64,000 bases of DNA, from contig NZ_JACSNR010000002.1 in the NCBI RefSeq assembly GCF_016901815.1, positions 124,001 to 188,000 on the forward strand, given 5' to 3'. The DNA comes from Hydrogenoanaerobacterium saccharovorans (lineage in GTDB: Bacteria; Bacillota; Clostridia; Oscillospirales; Ruminococcaceae). The position numbers and the translations under genes are program-made. The notes under the pieces are model-generated. The model did not search any database. It was not told the origin of the DNA and saw only the letters and a list, made by a program, of their open reading frames with translations. This document shows, piece by piece, positions 55,469 through 64,000 of this stretch. Position 1 is the stretch's first letter, and each line of letters begins with the position of its first letter.

Positions 55469-56137
55469 ATGAAAAAACTGCTTTCCGCTGCTCTGGCAGC
55501 CGTACTGACCCTTTCGCTGGCAGCCTGCTCCAACGCTCCGGAGACCAAGGAGTATACCACTGAAGAGCTGTCCCAGATCCTGTCCTCGGCTATTTCGGAG
55601 AATTCCGACGGTATGGCGGAGGTCATCACCACCGATTCGCTGAATGCCGCCATCGACTGGCTCACCGCCAACAAGGGCATGAGCGAGGACGAGGCCAACA
55701 CCTTCATGGAGGAGTACAATGCTCTGCCCTATGAGGACATCGACGCCACTCTCACTGAGAAGGGCTTCACCGCTGAGGAGATCGCAGCCTTCCAGCAGGC
55801 TGAAGGCACTGCCCGTTCCTCCCAGATGATCTTTGAGACCCTGGGCCTTTCCGCTGAAGATATTGAAGCCGGTGCCCTGTCCATTTCGCTGATCAATGTG
55901 CGTGCCTACGGCATGGCTCTCATCAAGCCGGCTGAGGGCAAGGAGGAGACCGTTCTCTCTGCCTGCCAGAACTTTGTAGAACTGCAGCAGAAGAGCTTTG
56001 AAACCTACCTCCAGGATCAGTATGCCATTGCCAAGAACGCCAAGTGCGAGACCATCAATGGCTATGTGGTTATGGTGATGGGTGAAAATTCCGACGCCAT
56101 CTACCAGTCCATCAGCGATACCCTGAACGCCAAGTAA
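55469..56137 (+). CDS. DUF4358-like lipoprotein
   Basis: Protein of 222 residues with signal peptide and lipobox LSLAAC. The C-terminal part (SLINVRAYGMALIKPAEGKEETVLSACQNFVELQQKSFETYLQDQYAIAKNAKCETINGYVVMVM) resembles DUF4358 proteins of Clostridia. The N-terminal half has an unusual extra acidic helical region (MSEDEANTFMEEYNALPYED). AAGGAG precedes ATG 55469; the longer in-frame start is rejected. Function unknown. Confidence 0.8.
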   Translation: MKKLLSAALAAVLTLSLAACSNAPETKEYTTEELSQILSSAISENSDGMAEVITTDSLNAAIDWLTANKGMSEDEANTFMEEYNALPYEDIDATLTEKGFTAEEIAAFQQAEGTARSSQMIFETLGLSAEDIEAGALSISLINVRAYGMALIKPAEGKEETVLSACQNFVELQQKSFETYLQDQYAIAKNAKCETINGYVVMVMGENSDAIYQSISDTLNAK

Positions 56138-56155
56138 AAAATCCCTCCCTTATGG

Positions 56156-56190
56156 AAAGCAGTATGGCCGTCCGGCTGTACTGCTTTTTT
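56156..56190 (+). terminator. Terminator after the DUF4358-like lipoprotein
   Basis: AGCAGTATGGCCG pairs with CGGCTGTACTGCT, then TTTTT. Confidence 0.85.
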
Positions 56191-56211
56191 CTGTTTTATG
56201 GAGAAAACGCT

Positions 56212-56239
56212 TTGCAGCCGGGACAGCCCATGCTACAAT
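56212..56239 (+). promoter_or_regulatory. Promoter for the LUD-domain gene
   Basis: TTGCAG and TACAAT with a 16-base spacer. Confidence 0.55.
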
Positions 56240-56271
56240 AGAGAAAAAGGACTGAAAGGAGCGACCCTGTT

Positions 56272-56910
56272 ATGCAGGAACTGATGCAGAAACATTATGA
56301 ACAGCTGGCCCGGGCGACCATCACCCAGCTGCGCCGCCGGGGCTTTGAGGCCGAGTGGTTTGCCACCGCCGAGGAGGCAAAGGCCGCGGCGCTGCGGCTG
56401 CTGCCCGAGGGCTGCACGGTGGCCTGGGGCGGCTCTGCCACCATCCGGGATATGGGGCTCACCGAGGCGGTCCACGCCGGGAACTGGAAGGTGATCGACC
56501 GGGATCTGGCAAAGACCCCGGAGGAGCGGGCAGAACTGCACCGGCAGGGACTGCTCTCCGACTGGTATCTGATGAGTGCCAATGCCATCTCGGCGGAAGG
56601 AGTGCTGGTGAACATCGACGGCACCGGCAACCGTCTGGCGGCGCTCTGTTTCGGGCCGAAGCAGGTGCTGGTGCTGTGCAGTGCCGGCAAGATCCAGCCC
56701 ACCACCGAAACAGCGGTGAGCCGTGCCCGGAACACTGCCGCCCCGGCCAATGCCCTGCGGTTCGGCGGAAAGACCCCCTGTGCCGCGGACGGCCTCTGCC
56801 ACAACTGCCTGAGCCCGGACTGCATCTGCAACCAGATCCTGCTCACCCGGGCCTGCCGTCCTGCCGGACGCATCCATGTCTTTCTCATCGGTGAGGAACT
56901 GGGGCTCTGA
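56272..56910 (+). CDS. LUD-domain (LutC-like) protein
   Basis: Protein of 212 residues. The LUD fold is seen in VAWGGSATIRDMGLTEAV, SDWYLMSANAISAEGVLVNIDGTGNRLAALCFGPKQVLVL and a C-terminal cysteine-rich stretch (CAADGLCHNCLSPDCICN). LutC-type proteins take part in lactate utilisation with LutA and LutB, but neither is present here, so this is the stand-alone form of unknown role. GAAAGGAG precedes the ATG. Confidence 0.87.
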   Translation: MQELMQKHYEQLARATITQLRRRGFEAEWFATAEEAKAAALRLLPEGCTVAWGGSATIRDMGLTEAVHAGNWKVIDRDLAKTPEERAELHRQGLLSDWYLMSANAISAEGVLVNIDGTGNRLAALCFGPKQVLVLCSAGKIQPTTETAVSRARNTAAPANALRFGGKTPCAADGLCHNCLSPDCICNQILLTRACRPAGRIHVFLIGEELGL

Positions 56911-56925
56911 TTCCCGGCAGATAAA

Positions 56926-56973
56926 AAACACCCCCGGCTGCCCGTTCGGAACGAGTGGTCGGGGGTGTTCTGC
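56926..56973. terminator. Bidirectional terminator between the LUD and DUF975 genes
   Basis: AACACCCCCG/CGGGGGTGTT stem with a 23-base loop, A run on one side and T-rich on the other. Confidence 0.75.
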
Positions 56974-56986
56974 ATATCGGGAAAAA

Positions 56987-57850
56987 TCAGGCGGGCTGGG
57001 CTGCTTCGCCGGGACGGGGGATCACCCGCCGGGCTTCCAGCAGGGTGCGGGCATAGAGTGCATTGCCGCCCCACACATAGGGAATGGTGTAGAACAGCGG
57101 CAGCATGAACAGCGAGAAGAGCCACCAGCCAATGAAGCTGAACTGGAACCAGGCATAGCTGGTCTTGAAGCCGCGGGTGGCCTGGATGGACTCCCGGATG
57201 GCCTGCCGTGCGGTGAGGCTGTCCTGACGGATCACCAGATAGGGCGCCAGAGCGTACCGCCGGGTGAAGATCCAGGCGGTGATGCCGCCGAGGATCAGCA
57301 GGCAGACGCCCATTGCCATGCCCATGACTGCCATGATCCGGTCCAGGGAGCTGGGGTTTCCCCGGGTAAACAGCTCACTGGCGCCGATCATCAGGCTGCC
57401 GGGCAGGAGCAGCAGGGTGGTATAGAGCCAGCTGCGCACCGCGATATTCAGATAGAGCCACACTGCCCGGAAGAACCGGCGGGGGCTGCGGTAATGGCGG
57501 AACACCGAACCCATATCGTTTTCGCAGATGCCGTAGCTCAGGCCGGTGAGCCATTCCGAGATGCCCAGCAGCAGCGGACAGAGCAGCAGCAGTTCCACCA
57601 GCCCCACACTGAGGGTCAGGGCAGTGGACGCTGCCAGACGGGCCGGGGTCAGGGCGGAAAGACTGCTGCGGTAGATGGTGAGCAGCGTTCCCAGTCCATA
57701 GGTCCCGGTGAGCCCGCCGATGGCGCTCTCCAGCATGGACCCCAGCAGCAGCACTGCCATCACGGTCACCGTGAGCGCCACTGCCTTGCCCCAGTTGCGC
57801 CGGAGCATATCCCGGGTGTTGCGCCGGATCATCTCATTCAGATAGTTCAT
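56987..57850 (-). CDS. DUF975-like integral membrane protein
   Basis: Protein of 287 residues with about six membrane segments. A short N-terminal cytoplasmic part (MIRRNTRDMLRRNWGKAVALTV) leads into them, and TARQAIRESIQATRGFKTSYAWFQFSFIGWW near the C-terminus is the typical DUF975 element. No known biochemical role. A leftward single gene; no obvious promoter is seen in the short gap to the phosphatase gene, so they may be co-transcribed. Confidence 0.78.
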   Translation of the reverse strand: MNYLNEMIRRNTRDMLRRNWGKAVALTVTVMAVLLLGSMLESAIGGLTGTYGLGTLLTIYRSSLSALTPARLAASTALTLSVGLVELLLLCPLLLGISEWLTGLSYGICENDMGSVFRHYRSPRRFFRAVWLYLNIAVRSWLYTTLLLLPGSLMIGASELFTRGNPSSLDRIMAVMGMAMGVCLLILGGITAWIFTRRYALAPYLVIRQDSLTARQAIRESIQATRGFKTSYAWFQFSFIGWWLFSLFMLPLFYTIPYVWGGNALYARTLLEARRVIPRPGEAAQPA

Positions 57851-57961
57851 ACACAGAAATCTCCTTTGCCAGTCATACTGCTGCCCCTTTTGTGTTTCTC
57901 TGGAAAGTATGGGCAGCAGAACCCGCAGTTTATGCGTCTTTTCCCCTGCGGCGGGGGAATT

Positions 57962-58657
57962 TTATTCCTCGTCCTCCAGGTCTTCCAGATCCTCCAGATC
58001 CATGGCCCAGCTGCGGGTATCCCAACGGTTGTCCCCTTCTTCCAGCATGGACGGCACAGTATCATAGATCTCGAAGCTGTTGTCCCGCATCCACATCTGC
58101 GGCGACATCAGAATGGTATAGCCCTTGCCGTTTTCCACACTCCAGCTGCCCAGCTCCCGCTTGGGATAGCCGAAGGCAGTGAGCAGGGTCATGATCACAC
58201 CGCCATGGGTGACCACTGCCGCACTGGTGATGCGGTTCTGCATCATATGGGCAAAGATCTCACTGAGTGCCTTCATCAGGCGTTCTGCCATCTGCAGGCC
58301 GGTTTCTCCTCCGGGAGGCGCATTGTGGGCGGAATCCGCCAGCCAGCGTCCGAAGTCCTCATTGTCCTCCAGTTCCGCCACCGACTTGCCTTCAAATTCG
58401 CCGAAGTCCATCTCCTGCAGGTCGTCCACCACCGTGAGCATATTGTTCGGATAGAGGAACTCCGCTGTCTGGATGCAGCGGCGCAGCGGTGAGGTGTAAA
58501 CCGCTCCTACCCGGGGATATTCATAGGTATCCCGCAGCCGGGACAGCTCATCAAATCCCTCTTCCGAGACCGGCATATCGGTCCGGCCCACAAACAGGCC
58601 CTTCTGATTGCCTTCGGTCTGTCCATGACGGATCAGATGCAGTTTATAGGTGATCAT
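57962..58657 (-). CDS. Histidine-phosphatase-family protein (phosphoglycerate-mutase-like)
   Basis: Protein of 231 residues. LIRHGQTEGN carries the phosphorylated His, followed by TSPLRRCIQTAE, EMDFGEFEG and the second His in VVTHGGV. The length and PGGETGLQMAERL motif fit the CobC/GpmB-like phosphatases. An acidic C-terminal tail (DLEDLEDLEDEE) is added. Substrate unknown. The start at 58657 follows AAAGGAG. Confidence 0.92.
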   Translation of the reverse strand: MITYKLHLIRHGQTEGNQKGLFVGRTDMPVSEEGFDELSRLRDTYEYPRVGAVYTSPLRRCIQTAEFLYPNNMLTVVDDLQEMDFGEFEGKSVAELEDNEDFGRWLADSAHNAPPGGETGLQMAERLMKALSEIFAHMMQNRITSAAVVTHGGVIMTLLTAFGYPKRELGSWSVENGKGYTILMSPQMWMRDNSFEIYDTVPSMLEEGDNRWDTRSWAMDLEDLEDLEDEE

Positions 58658-58712
58658 ATCGATTCATTCTCCTTTGTACGCGTCCGGCCGGACAGCCGGA
58701 AGATATACCATA

Positions 58713-58741
58713 AGTATAATCGAAATCCGTCTGTGAATCAA
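58713..58741 (-). promoter_or_regulatory. Promoter for the histidine phosphatase
   Basis: Leftward TTGATT and TATACT with a 17-base spacer. Confidence 0.75.
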
Positions 58742-58844
58742 TCTTCAACCAGTATAACATGGGATTTTCCGGAATTATCAACGGTTTTGTAAGGGATTCC
58801 TGAACTTTCCTCGACAAATTCTTGAACAATTCGGGGAAATCCAC

Positions 58845-58873
58845 TTTACAAACAGTTTTAATTCGCTTATAAT
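58845..58873 (+). promoter_or_regulatory. Promoter for the XRE regulator
   Basis: TTTACA and TATAAT with a 17-base spacer in the AT-rich divergent region. Confidence 0.75.
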
Positions 58874-58941
58874 TCTTATTACAAGCCGGCTGTTTTGGGG
58901 AATAGCCGGATTTTTAATCAACCACTGGAGGAGGCTGCGCC

Positions 58942-59631
58942 GTGAAATCCGAGTTTTCCCGTGTGATCACCCTGCTGCGCAAAGAAAAAAATATCAGCCA
59001 GAAACAGGCTGCGGCTGAACTGGGGATCTCCCAGGCGCTGCTCTCCCATTATGAAAACGGCATCCGGGAATGCGGCCTGGGCTTCCTGGTAAAATGCGCC
59101 GATTTCTATGGCGTATCCTGTGATTACCTGCTGGGACGCTCGGCTGACCGGGACGGCACCACCCTCTCGGTGGACGAGATCCCCGAACCCGATATGGGCG
59201 GTAAGGAAAATGTCATGGGCAGTGCCGGTATCCTGCCGGTCCTCAATAAGAAGCTCATTGCCAATTCGCTGAATATCCTCTTTGACCAGATGGCCCGCAC
59301 CGGAAACCGCCGGCTCATCACTGCCGTCAGTGAATTCCTGATGCTGTCGGTCTACCGGATGTTCCGGCTGGTCTATTCCGCCAATCCCAAGAACCAGCAG
59401 AATCTCTTCTCGCTGCCCCGGGTGCTCTCCGACCGCTATGCCGATGCTGTGATGCAGCTGCGGGAGGCGGATATTGCCGCCCTGGTGGAGAGCGGAGACC
59501 TGGATCAGGGCGCCGAACCCCTCACCACCCAGCGGATGAGTGAACTCTATCCGCTCTTTGCCACCTCGCTGCTCAGCCTGGTGAAAAATGCCGAATCCGC
59601 TGTGACCGGAAGCGTTCCCGGCGACCGGTGA
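58942..59631 (+). CDS. XRE-family helix-turn-helix regulator
   Basis: Protein of 229 residues. The DNA-binding domain spans about 6-65 (LLRKEKNISQKQAAAELGISQALLSHYENGIRECGLGFLVKCADFYGVSCDYLLGR). The remaining 160 residues are helical and of unknown function, perhaps ligand binding or dimerisation. GTG start at 58942 with GGAGGAGG upstream. The target genes are not evident; the adjacent lipoprotein is separated by a terminator. Confidence 0.9.
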   Translation: MKSEFSRVITLLRKEKNISQKQAAAELGISQALLSHYENGIRECGLGFLVKCADFYGVSCDYLLGRSADRDGTTLSVDEIPEPDMGGKENVMGSAGILPVLNKKLIANSLNILFDQMARTGNRRLITAVSEFLMLSVYRMFRLVYSANPKNQQNLFSLPRVLSDRYADAVMQLREADIAALVESGDLDQGAEPLTTQRMSELYPLFATSLLSLVKNAESAVTGSVPGDR

Positions 59632-59674
59632 CCGGCTCTCCCCGATGCGGGAGGCATAAGTTTTATCCATGCCG

Positions 59675-59713
59675 CGGCTGATGCCGGGAACTCCCCGGTG
59701 CCAGCCGTTTTTT
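59675..59713 (+). terminator. Terminator after the XRE regulator
   Basis: CGGCTG-ATGCCGGG pairs imperfectly with CCCGGTGCC-AGCCG, followed by TTTTTT. Confidence 0.75.
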
Positions 59714-59735
59714 CCTGAATCTACGGAGGTATTCC

Positions 59736-60719
59736 ATGAAACGATGTCTGCTTTCCCTGGCAGCTGCTGCCTGTCTGTTCCTGGCGTCCTGCAGCTTCCA
59801 ATCCGGCAGCGAACTGCTGGACAGCTCCCTGCTGGCTGCCCCGGTGCCGGAAGAACTCACCCAGAGTGAACTCTGGCAGCAGGCGGTCCATTCGGGCAGC
59901 CTGATCAGCTATGAGGAGGAGCCCATCACCACCAAGGCCATGGCAGAGGAAGCCACTGCCTCCCTTGCCAAGAAGGGCGGCACGGTGGAGATGTACCAGT
60001 TCAGCGGCTCGGGCGATACCGCCGCCTGCACCCGGATTCTCTGCAAAAACACCGGCGAGGAGATCACCCTCTCCCGAAGTGAAACACAGGACTGGATCAC
60101 CTCCGCCGAACCGGAACAGACCGATACCCTCACCGAGCCCCAGCTCACCCGCTATGGGTTCTTCACCGCCCAGACCGGCAGCGGCGAGGACTTTGGCTTC
60201 CGGGCGGTGAATGACGCCGAGCTCTACGGGAACATCGCCGAGCTGCGCCAGCTCTATGATACCTATCTGAAACCCATTGCCGCCACTGCCATCGGGGAAA
60301 AGACCTGGAGCAGCCCGGAGGAAGCCGGCGACCTGCTCATGCTGGCAGAGGATATTGCCTGGGCCGTGGACGGGATCTCCTTCCGGGAGACCTATCCCGA
60401 CGGCTGGATTCCGGTGAACTACCTGGTGGAGACACTCTCCCGCTACTTTGACGGCATCGACCGCCGGGCGGTGGTCTACACCGTCTACGACTTCGACTAT
60501 GCCAGTGACTGCATGCACTACACCTTTGAGCGGGACTATGAAGCGGAACTTCCCCGGGTCCGGGTCCTGTCCGCCCATGAGCAGGAGGAACTGCTGCGCA
60601 TCAGCTACTGCCTGTACGATCCCTGTACCGGCGAACCCCTGCCGGACAGCAGCCGGGTGCTGTCGGTGCGTCCCCAGGAGGACGGCAGCTTCCGGTATAT
60701 GTCCAATCTCATGGCTTAG
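59736..60719 (+). CDS. Lipoprotein of unknown function, YfiR/DUF6070-like layout
   Basis: Protein of 327 residues with signal peptide and lipobox LASC. Early segments (TRILCKNTGEEITLSRSE and LTRYGFFTA) are beta-rich, then a helical middle and a C-terminal beta part (YTVYDFDYASDCMHYTFERDYEAELP and LDPCTG-like ends). No confident family. GGAGG precedes the ATG. Two further lipoprotein-containing units and a two-component system follow in the same direction, suggesting an envelope-linked cluster. Confidence 0.7.
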   Translation: MKRCLLSLAAAACLFLASCSFQSGSELLDSSLLAAPVPEELTQSELWQQAVHSGSLISYEEEPITTKAMAEEATASLAKKGGTVEMYQFSGSGDTAACTRILCKNTGEEITLSRSETQDWITSAEPEQTDTLTEPQLTRYGFFTAQTGSGEDFGFRAVNDAELYGNIAELRQLYDTYLKPIAATAIGEKTWSSPEEAGDLLMLAEDIAWAVDGISFRETYPDGWIPVNYLVETLSRYFDGIDRRAVVYTVYDFDYASDCMHYTFERDYEAELPRVRVLSAHEQEELLRISYCLYDPCTGEPLPDSSRVLSVRPQEDGSFRYMSNLMA

Positions 60720-60730
60720 CTTTTTCATCT

Positions 60731-60759
60731 GCCGTCCGGCTGGTCCGGACGGCTTTTTT
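60731..60759 (+). terminator. Terminator after the 59736 lipoprotein
   Basis: GCCGTCCGG/CCGGACGGC stem followed by TTTTTT. Confidence 0.9.
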
Positions 60760-60817
60760 ACTGGGATTTCCACCATTTTTTCTCCTCTGCCGTCCTTTTC
60801 CAGACAGCCGTTTTTCA

Positions 60818-60845
60818 TTGACACAGCCGCCCGGTTTGATATAAT
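60818..60845 (+). promoter_or_regulatory. Promoter for the nitroreductase-lipoprotein genes
   Basis: TTGACA and TATAAT with a 16-base spacer, about 105 bases before the ATG at 60949. The leader has no recognised riboswitch. Confidence 0.8.
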
Positions 60846-60948
60846 CTATATAGTAGTTTTTTCGCTATATAGCAGATTTTTGACTCCTGACTGCGGGCAC
60901 CCCCTCCGGGGCCTTCATCGGGAATACCATAAGAAAGAGGTGCGCTTT

Positions 60949-61461
60949 ATGCTGGAAAACAATCCTGTGCTCGACGCGATCCGATCCCGCCGCAGCATTC
61001 GCAAATACACCGGTGAGCCCATCGCGGAACCGGTCCGCCGTGCCATCCTGGAAGCCGGTTTCTATGCGCCCAGCGCCATGAACCGCCGTCCGTTCCACTT
61101 CGTATCCATCACCGACCGGGAGCTCATGCAGAAGCTCTCCGACCTGCACCCCTATGCCAAGATGCTGCCCCAGGCGGACTGGGCCATTATCGTCTGCGGG
61201 GATGAGTCGGTATCCGGGCCGTTCTACATGGACGACTGTGCCGCTGCCACCCAGAATATCCTGCTGGCTGCCCACAGCCTGGGTGTCGGCGCCGTATGGT
61301 GCGGTGTGGATCATACCGAGCGTCAGCAGCCCTTCGGGGAACTGCTCGGCCTGCCGGAGCACATCAAGGCCTATTCACTCATCGTTCTGGGCATGCCCGC
61401 CGAGGAAAAGGAAACCCTCGACCGGGTAGAGCCCGATAAGATTCACGAGAACCGCTGGTAA
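60949..61461 (+). CDS. Nitroreductase-family flavoprotein
   Basis: Protein of 170 residues. FMN-binding pattern AIRSRRSIRKYTGEPI near the N-terminus, PSAMNRRPFHFVSI and DDCAAATQNILLAAHSLGVGAVWCGV later. It likely reduces quinones or nitro compounds with NAD(P)H; the physiological substrate is unknown. AAGAAAGAGG precedes the ATG, and the long upstream in-frame extension is rejected. It lies 36 bases before the next lipoprotein gene. Confidence 0.92.
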   Translation: MLENNPVLDAIRSRRSIRKYTGEPIAEPVRRAILEAGFYAPSAMNRRPFHFVSITDRELMQKLSDLHPYAKMLPQADWAIIVCGDESVSGPFYMDDCAAATQNILLAAHSLGVGAVWCGVDHTERQQPFGELLGLPEHIKAYSLIVLGMPAEEKETLDRVEPDKIHENRW

Positions 61462-61497
61462 TTTCCCGGCGCAACCGGAAAGGAGGGAACTGTCCCG

Positions 61498-62832
61498 ATG
61501 AAACCTGTCCTGGCCTTGCTGGGGGTCTGCCTGCTCACCGGGCTGCTCTCCTCCTGCAGTATGGTCCCTGCCAATACCGAAGACCTGCTCGAGCCTCCCA
61601 AGCTCAGCCCTGACCAGGCTACCCTGGCAGAGGCGCTGGAACGGGGACTGGGCACCGATGACTTCACCCTGAAATATCCCATCTCCGGCGAGAACCGCTC
61701 CGCCTACATTCTGTGCAACCTGGACGATGAGTCCTCCAATGAGGCGGTGGTATTCTACCAGCTCACCGGTACCGACACCATCCGCATGAATATCCTGGAT
61801 CAGAACGACCAGGGCGAATGGGAATCGGTCTATGACATGGCTGGCGCCGGTGATGACATCTACACGGTGGATCTGGCGACCATCTCCACCCTGGACCGCA
61901 ATGACCTCATCATCAGCTGGAAGGACCGGGGCCGCACCGAACTGGACATCGAGATCTACTCCTATGAAAAGGGGACGCTGTCCAATCTGTTCAGCGGCGC
62001 CGGCGACCGGCTCTACTTCATGGACATCAACGAGGACGGTTACAGTGAAATGGTGCTGCTTGGCTGGGCCAGCAGCCGTGACCCGTCCATTCAGATTGTC
62101 CGGCGGGCGGGCAGCCGGGTCATTGCCCGGGACGAGACCATTCTCAGCAGCCGTGCCATTGACTTCACCGGCCTGACCCTGGGCAAGACCCTGGACGGCG
62201 ACACCGCCATCTATGTGGACGAGCTCATCAGTTCTTCCTCCGCCGCCACCGACATTGTGGTGCTGGACGGCTTCAATATGGAGGTTGTCACAGCGGCTGA
62301 AACCGGCGATGACGAAGAGGAGGAGGCAGCGGACAGCCTCTATGACCAGACGGTCCGCCCGGCAGAGCTCACCTGCCAGGACTACAACGGCGACGGCATC
62401 ATTGATATTCCCATTTCCACCCTGATGCCGGGGTATTCCTCCAGCGATGAGGACGAGAATATCTACCGCATTGACTACCAGAACCTCCATGACGGAGAAC
62501 TGCTGCCCGCCTATTCGGTGGTATCCAACCGGGAGATGGGCTATATCTTCCTCATGCCGGACAGCTGGGTGGACAATGTGACGGTACGCCGGGTCACCGA
62601 GACCAACGAGTGGCAGTTTGTGGTCTACAACGGCGACCTCAATCCCTCAGGAACAGTGCTGCTCACCATCAAGGTCAGCTCCCATCAGGACTACCAGGAT
62701 AAGTTCAGCACCGATGTCTACTTCACGCTGGCAACCAAGGGGATCTTTGAATACACAGCCAGTATCCCCACCACCGACCATGAACTGAGCATCACCGAAT
62801 CGGAGGTACGCTCCCGGTTCCTGCTCAGCTGA
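61498..62832 (+). CDS. Lipoprotein with beta-propeller-like repeats
   Basis: Protein of 444 residues with signal peptide and lipobox LSSC. The exported part has recurring strand-loop units with acidic calcium-binding-like loops (DINEDGYSEMVL and DYNGDGIIDIPI), as in FG-GAP/VCBS propellers. An acidic insertion (DDEEEEAADS) lies near residue 275. GGAGG precedes the ATG. Immediately upstream of a response regulator and sensor kinase, so a role in envelope sensing is possible but unproven. Confidence 0.72.
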   Translation: MKPVLALLGVCLLTGLLSSCSMVPANTEDLLEPPKLSPDQATLAEALERGLGTDDFTLKYPISGENRSAYILCNLDDESSNEAVVFYQLTGTDTIRMNILDQNDQGEWESVYDMAGAGDDIYTVDLATISTLDRNDLIISWKDRGRTELDIEIYSYEKGTLSNLFSGAGDRLYFMDINEDGYSEMVLLGWASSRDPSIQIVRRAGSRVIARDETILSSRAIDFTGLTLGKTLDGDTAIYVDELISSSSAATDIVVLDGFNMEVVTAAETGDDEEEEAADSLYDQTVRPAELTCQDYNGDGIIDIPISTLMPGYSSSDEDENIYRIDYQNLHDGELLPAYSVVSNREMGYIFLMPDSWVDNVTVRRVTETNEWQFVVYNGDLNPSGTVLLTIKVSSHQDYQDKFSTDVYFTLATKGIFEYTASIPTTDHELSITESEVRSRFLLS

Positions 62833-62910
62833 TCCCGCAAACTCCCGTGCCGGTACCGTCCGGAGCGGATTACTTTCAATCAATCTGTATATAAAGGAGG
62901 TATTTTCCTC

Positions 62911-63603
62911 ATGCGTAAGATCCTTGTTATGGAGGACGAAGACAATATCCGTGCCTTTGTGGTGCTCAACCTCAAGCGGGTGGGCTATGATGTAGTGGAT
63001 GTCGCCAGCGGCGAAGCAGCACTCGAAGCCTTTGCCCAGGCAGGCGGCGACTTTGACATCGCCATCCTGGACATCATGCTCCCGGGCATCGACGGCTTTG
63101 AAGTGTGCCGCCGCATCCGGGAACAGAGCAGCAGCATCGGCATTATCATGCTCTCCGCCAAGAGCCAGGAGATGGACAAGGTCCAGGGCCTGATGCTCGG
63201 CGCTGACGACTATATCACCAAGCCCTTCTCCCCGTCCGAACTGCTGGCCCGGGTGGATGCCATCTATCGCCGGGTATCCCTGTCCGGCGGCGGCAAGACT
63301 GCCGATGAAATCCATTCCGGCCCGTTTATCCTCAATCTCTCCAGCCGTACCCTCACCAAGAGCGGCAACCTCATCGACCTGACCCAGGTGGAATTCCAGA
63401 TCATGGAGTTCTTCATGCAGAACCCCAACAAGGCCCTGGAACGCAGCGAGATCCTCTCCAATATCTGGGGAGAAAACTACATGGGCGATGTGAAGATCGT
63501 GGATGTGAATATCCGGCGGCTTCGCATGAAGATCGAGGACGAGCCCAGTGAACCCCGCTACCTCACCACTGTCTGGGGTTACGGCTACAAGTGGAACCCG
63601 TAA
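62911..63603 (+). CDS. OmpR/PhoB-type response regulator
   Basis: Protein of 230 residues. Receiver domain with acidic pocket EDED and phosphorylation site D54 in AILDIMLPGIDGF, then a winged-helix output domain (LTQVEFQIMEFFMQNPNKALERSEILSNIWGENYMGDVKIVDVNIRRLRMKI). GGAGGTATTTTCCTC precedes the ATG. The kinase gene follows after 39 bases. Confidence 0.95.
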   Translation: MRKILVMEDEDNIRAFVVLNLKRVGYDVVDVASGEAALEAFAQAGGDFDIAILDIMLPGIDGFEVCRRIREQSSSIGIIMLSAKSQEMDKVQGLMLGADDYITKPFSPSELLARVDAIYRRVSLSGGGKTADEIHSGPFILNLSSRTLTKSGNLIDLTQVEFQIMEFFMQNPNKALERSEILSNIWGENYMGDVKIVDVNIRRLRMKIEDEPSEPRYLTTVWGYGYKWNP

Positions 63604-63642
63604 CCCTGTTCCCATTCTGACCCGAAAGGAGGCCTTCCGGCT

Positions 63643-64000
63643 GTGGCCATGAAAAAAATCACCCGGCGCTGGCTGGTCAACGGCCTCGGCGTCATCTTTG
63701 TGATCCTGCTCGGCGTCATGATCGCCTTTTCCTTTGGCGTACGCAGCTTCTATTACAGCAGCGTCCAGCAGATCATCATCTCCCGCTCCTCGGTGATCTC
63801 CACCCTGCTGCAGACCTATGCCCAGGACAGTTCGGTGAACTTCTCCCAGGAACTGCAGAACATTGTGGAAACCTTCGAGTACCGGGAGACCATGGAACTC
63901 ATGGCCATTGACAGCAGCGGCAAGGTGATGATGACCTCCTCCGGTTTCCTGCCCGAAGAGGATCTGCCCATGCCCGATTTTGAAGGCGCCATGTCCTCTC
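63643..64000 (+). CDS. Sensor histidine kinase, N-terminal part (runs off the window)
   Basis: The visible 119 codons encode a first membrane segment (LVNGLGVIFVILLGVMIAFSFG) and an extracytoplasmic sensor domain (SSVQQIIISRSSVISTLLQTYAQ ... LMAIDSSGKVMMTSSGFLPEED). GTG 63643 is 10 bases after AGGAGG; ATG 63649 in the same frame is the alternative. The position after the response regulator fits a cognate kinase. The catalytic domains lie beyond the window. Confidence 0.85.
   Translation, partial: MAMKKITRRWLVNGLGVIFVILLGVMIAFSFGVRSFYYSSVQQIIISRSSVISTLLQTYAQDSSVNFSQELQNIVETFEYRETMELMAIDSSGKVMMTSSGFLPEEDLPMPDFEGAMSS

Overview
The window looks like a high-GC (roughly 58-60%) Gram-positive gut anaerobe of the Clostridia, most likely Oscillospiraceae/Ruminococcaceae. 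The evidence is strong AGGAGG-type ribosome binding sites, sigma-A promoters, lipobox lipoproteins with no outer-membrane genes, YitT, YoaK, CinA, RmuC and PepD homologues, and a Tn4451-type mobilizable element carrying a large serine recombinase and TnpW. No species is claimed.

Layout. 0-3.3 kb: copper efflux ATPase (5' end outside the window) with three near-identical C-terminal metal-binding domains and an in-frame fused CopZ, followed by CsoR. 3.3-10 kb: an EF-G-like GTPase, an rRNA 2'-O-methyltransferase, and a 991-residue membrane protein that looks like a catalytically dead P-type ATPase behind a long charged tail. 10-23 kb: housekeeping genes (8-oxoguanine glycosylase, ArsR-type zinc sensor, CCA-adding enzyme, Sir2 deacylase, HAD phosphatase, class I amidotransferase-like hydrolase, AI-2E-type exporter, RidA, PepD) and several lipoproteins. 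23-29.4 kb: gamma-glutamyltransferase with a polytopic transporter and a Crp/Fnr regulator, a CoA-binding protein and a YitT protein. 29.5-35.7 kb: a leftward six-gene operon with a complete Ugp/Msm-type ABC importer and two PHP-domain phosphoesterases.

36.8-46.1 kb is a decaying mobilizable element. The recombinase, TnpW, a small coupled ORF and MobC are intact, but the relaxase, its overlapping membrane protein and the RepA-like ATPase carry frameshifts or stop codons. On the opposite strand, under its own promoter and fully open, sits a two-gene unit. Its first product, 1009 residues, carries the DYDGD catalytic signature and the conserved lysine segments of two-barrel RNA polymerases of the eukaryotic RNA-dependent RNA polymerase (QDE-1)/YonO type. 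The second gene overlaps it by 11 bases and encodes an unrecognised 312-residue partner. This is the most interesting system in the window: an intact RdRP-like polymerase plus partner preserved in an otherwise degenerating element.

46.1-49 kb: a short ORF whose end lies in a terminator, a CorC/HlyC-type membrane protein, an acetyltransferase broken by one in-frame TGA, a small DUF6809-like protein and two tRNA-Ser genes. 49-64 kb returns to chromosomal genes: a large membrane-anchored protein, CinA, GNAT, RmuC, a LUD protein, DUF975, a histidine phosphatase, an XRE regulator, lipoproteins, a nitroreductase, and an OmpR-type response regulator with the start of its sensor kinase. A palindromic TATAAT-containing repeat occurs twice near 10.5 kb and once near 51.6 kb.
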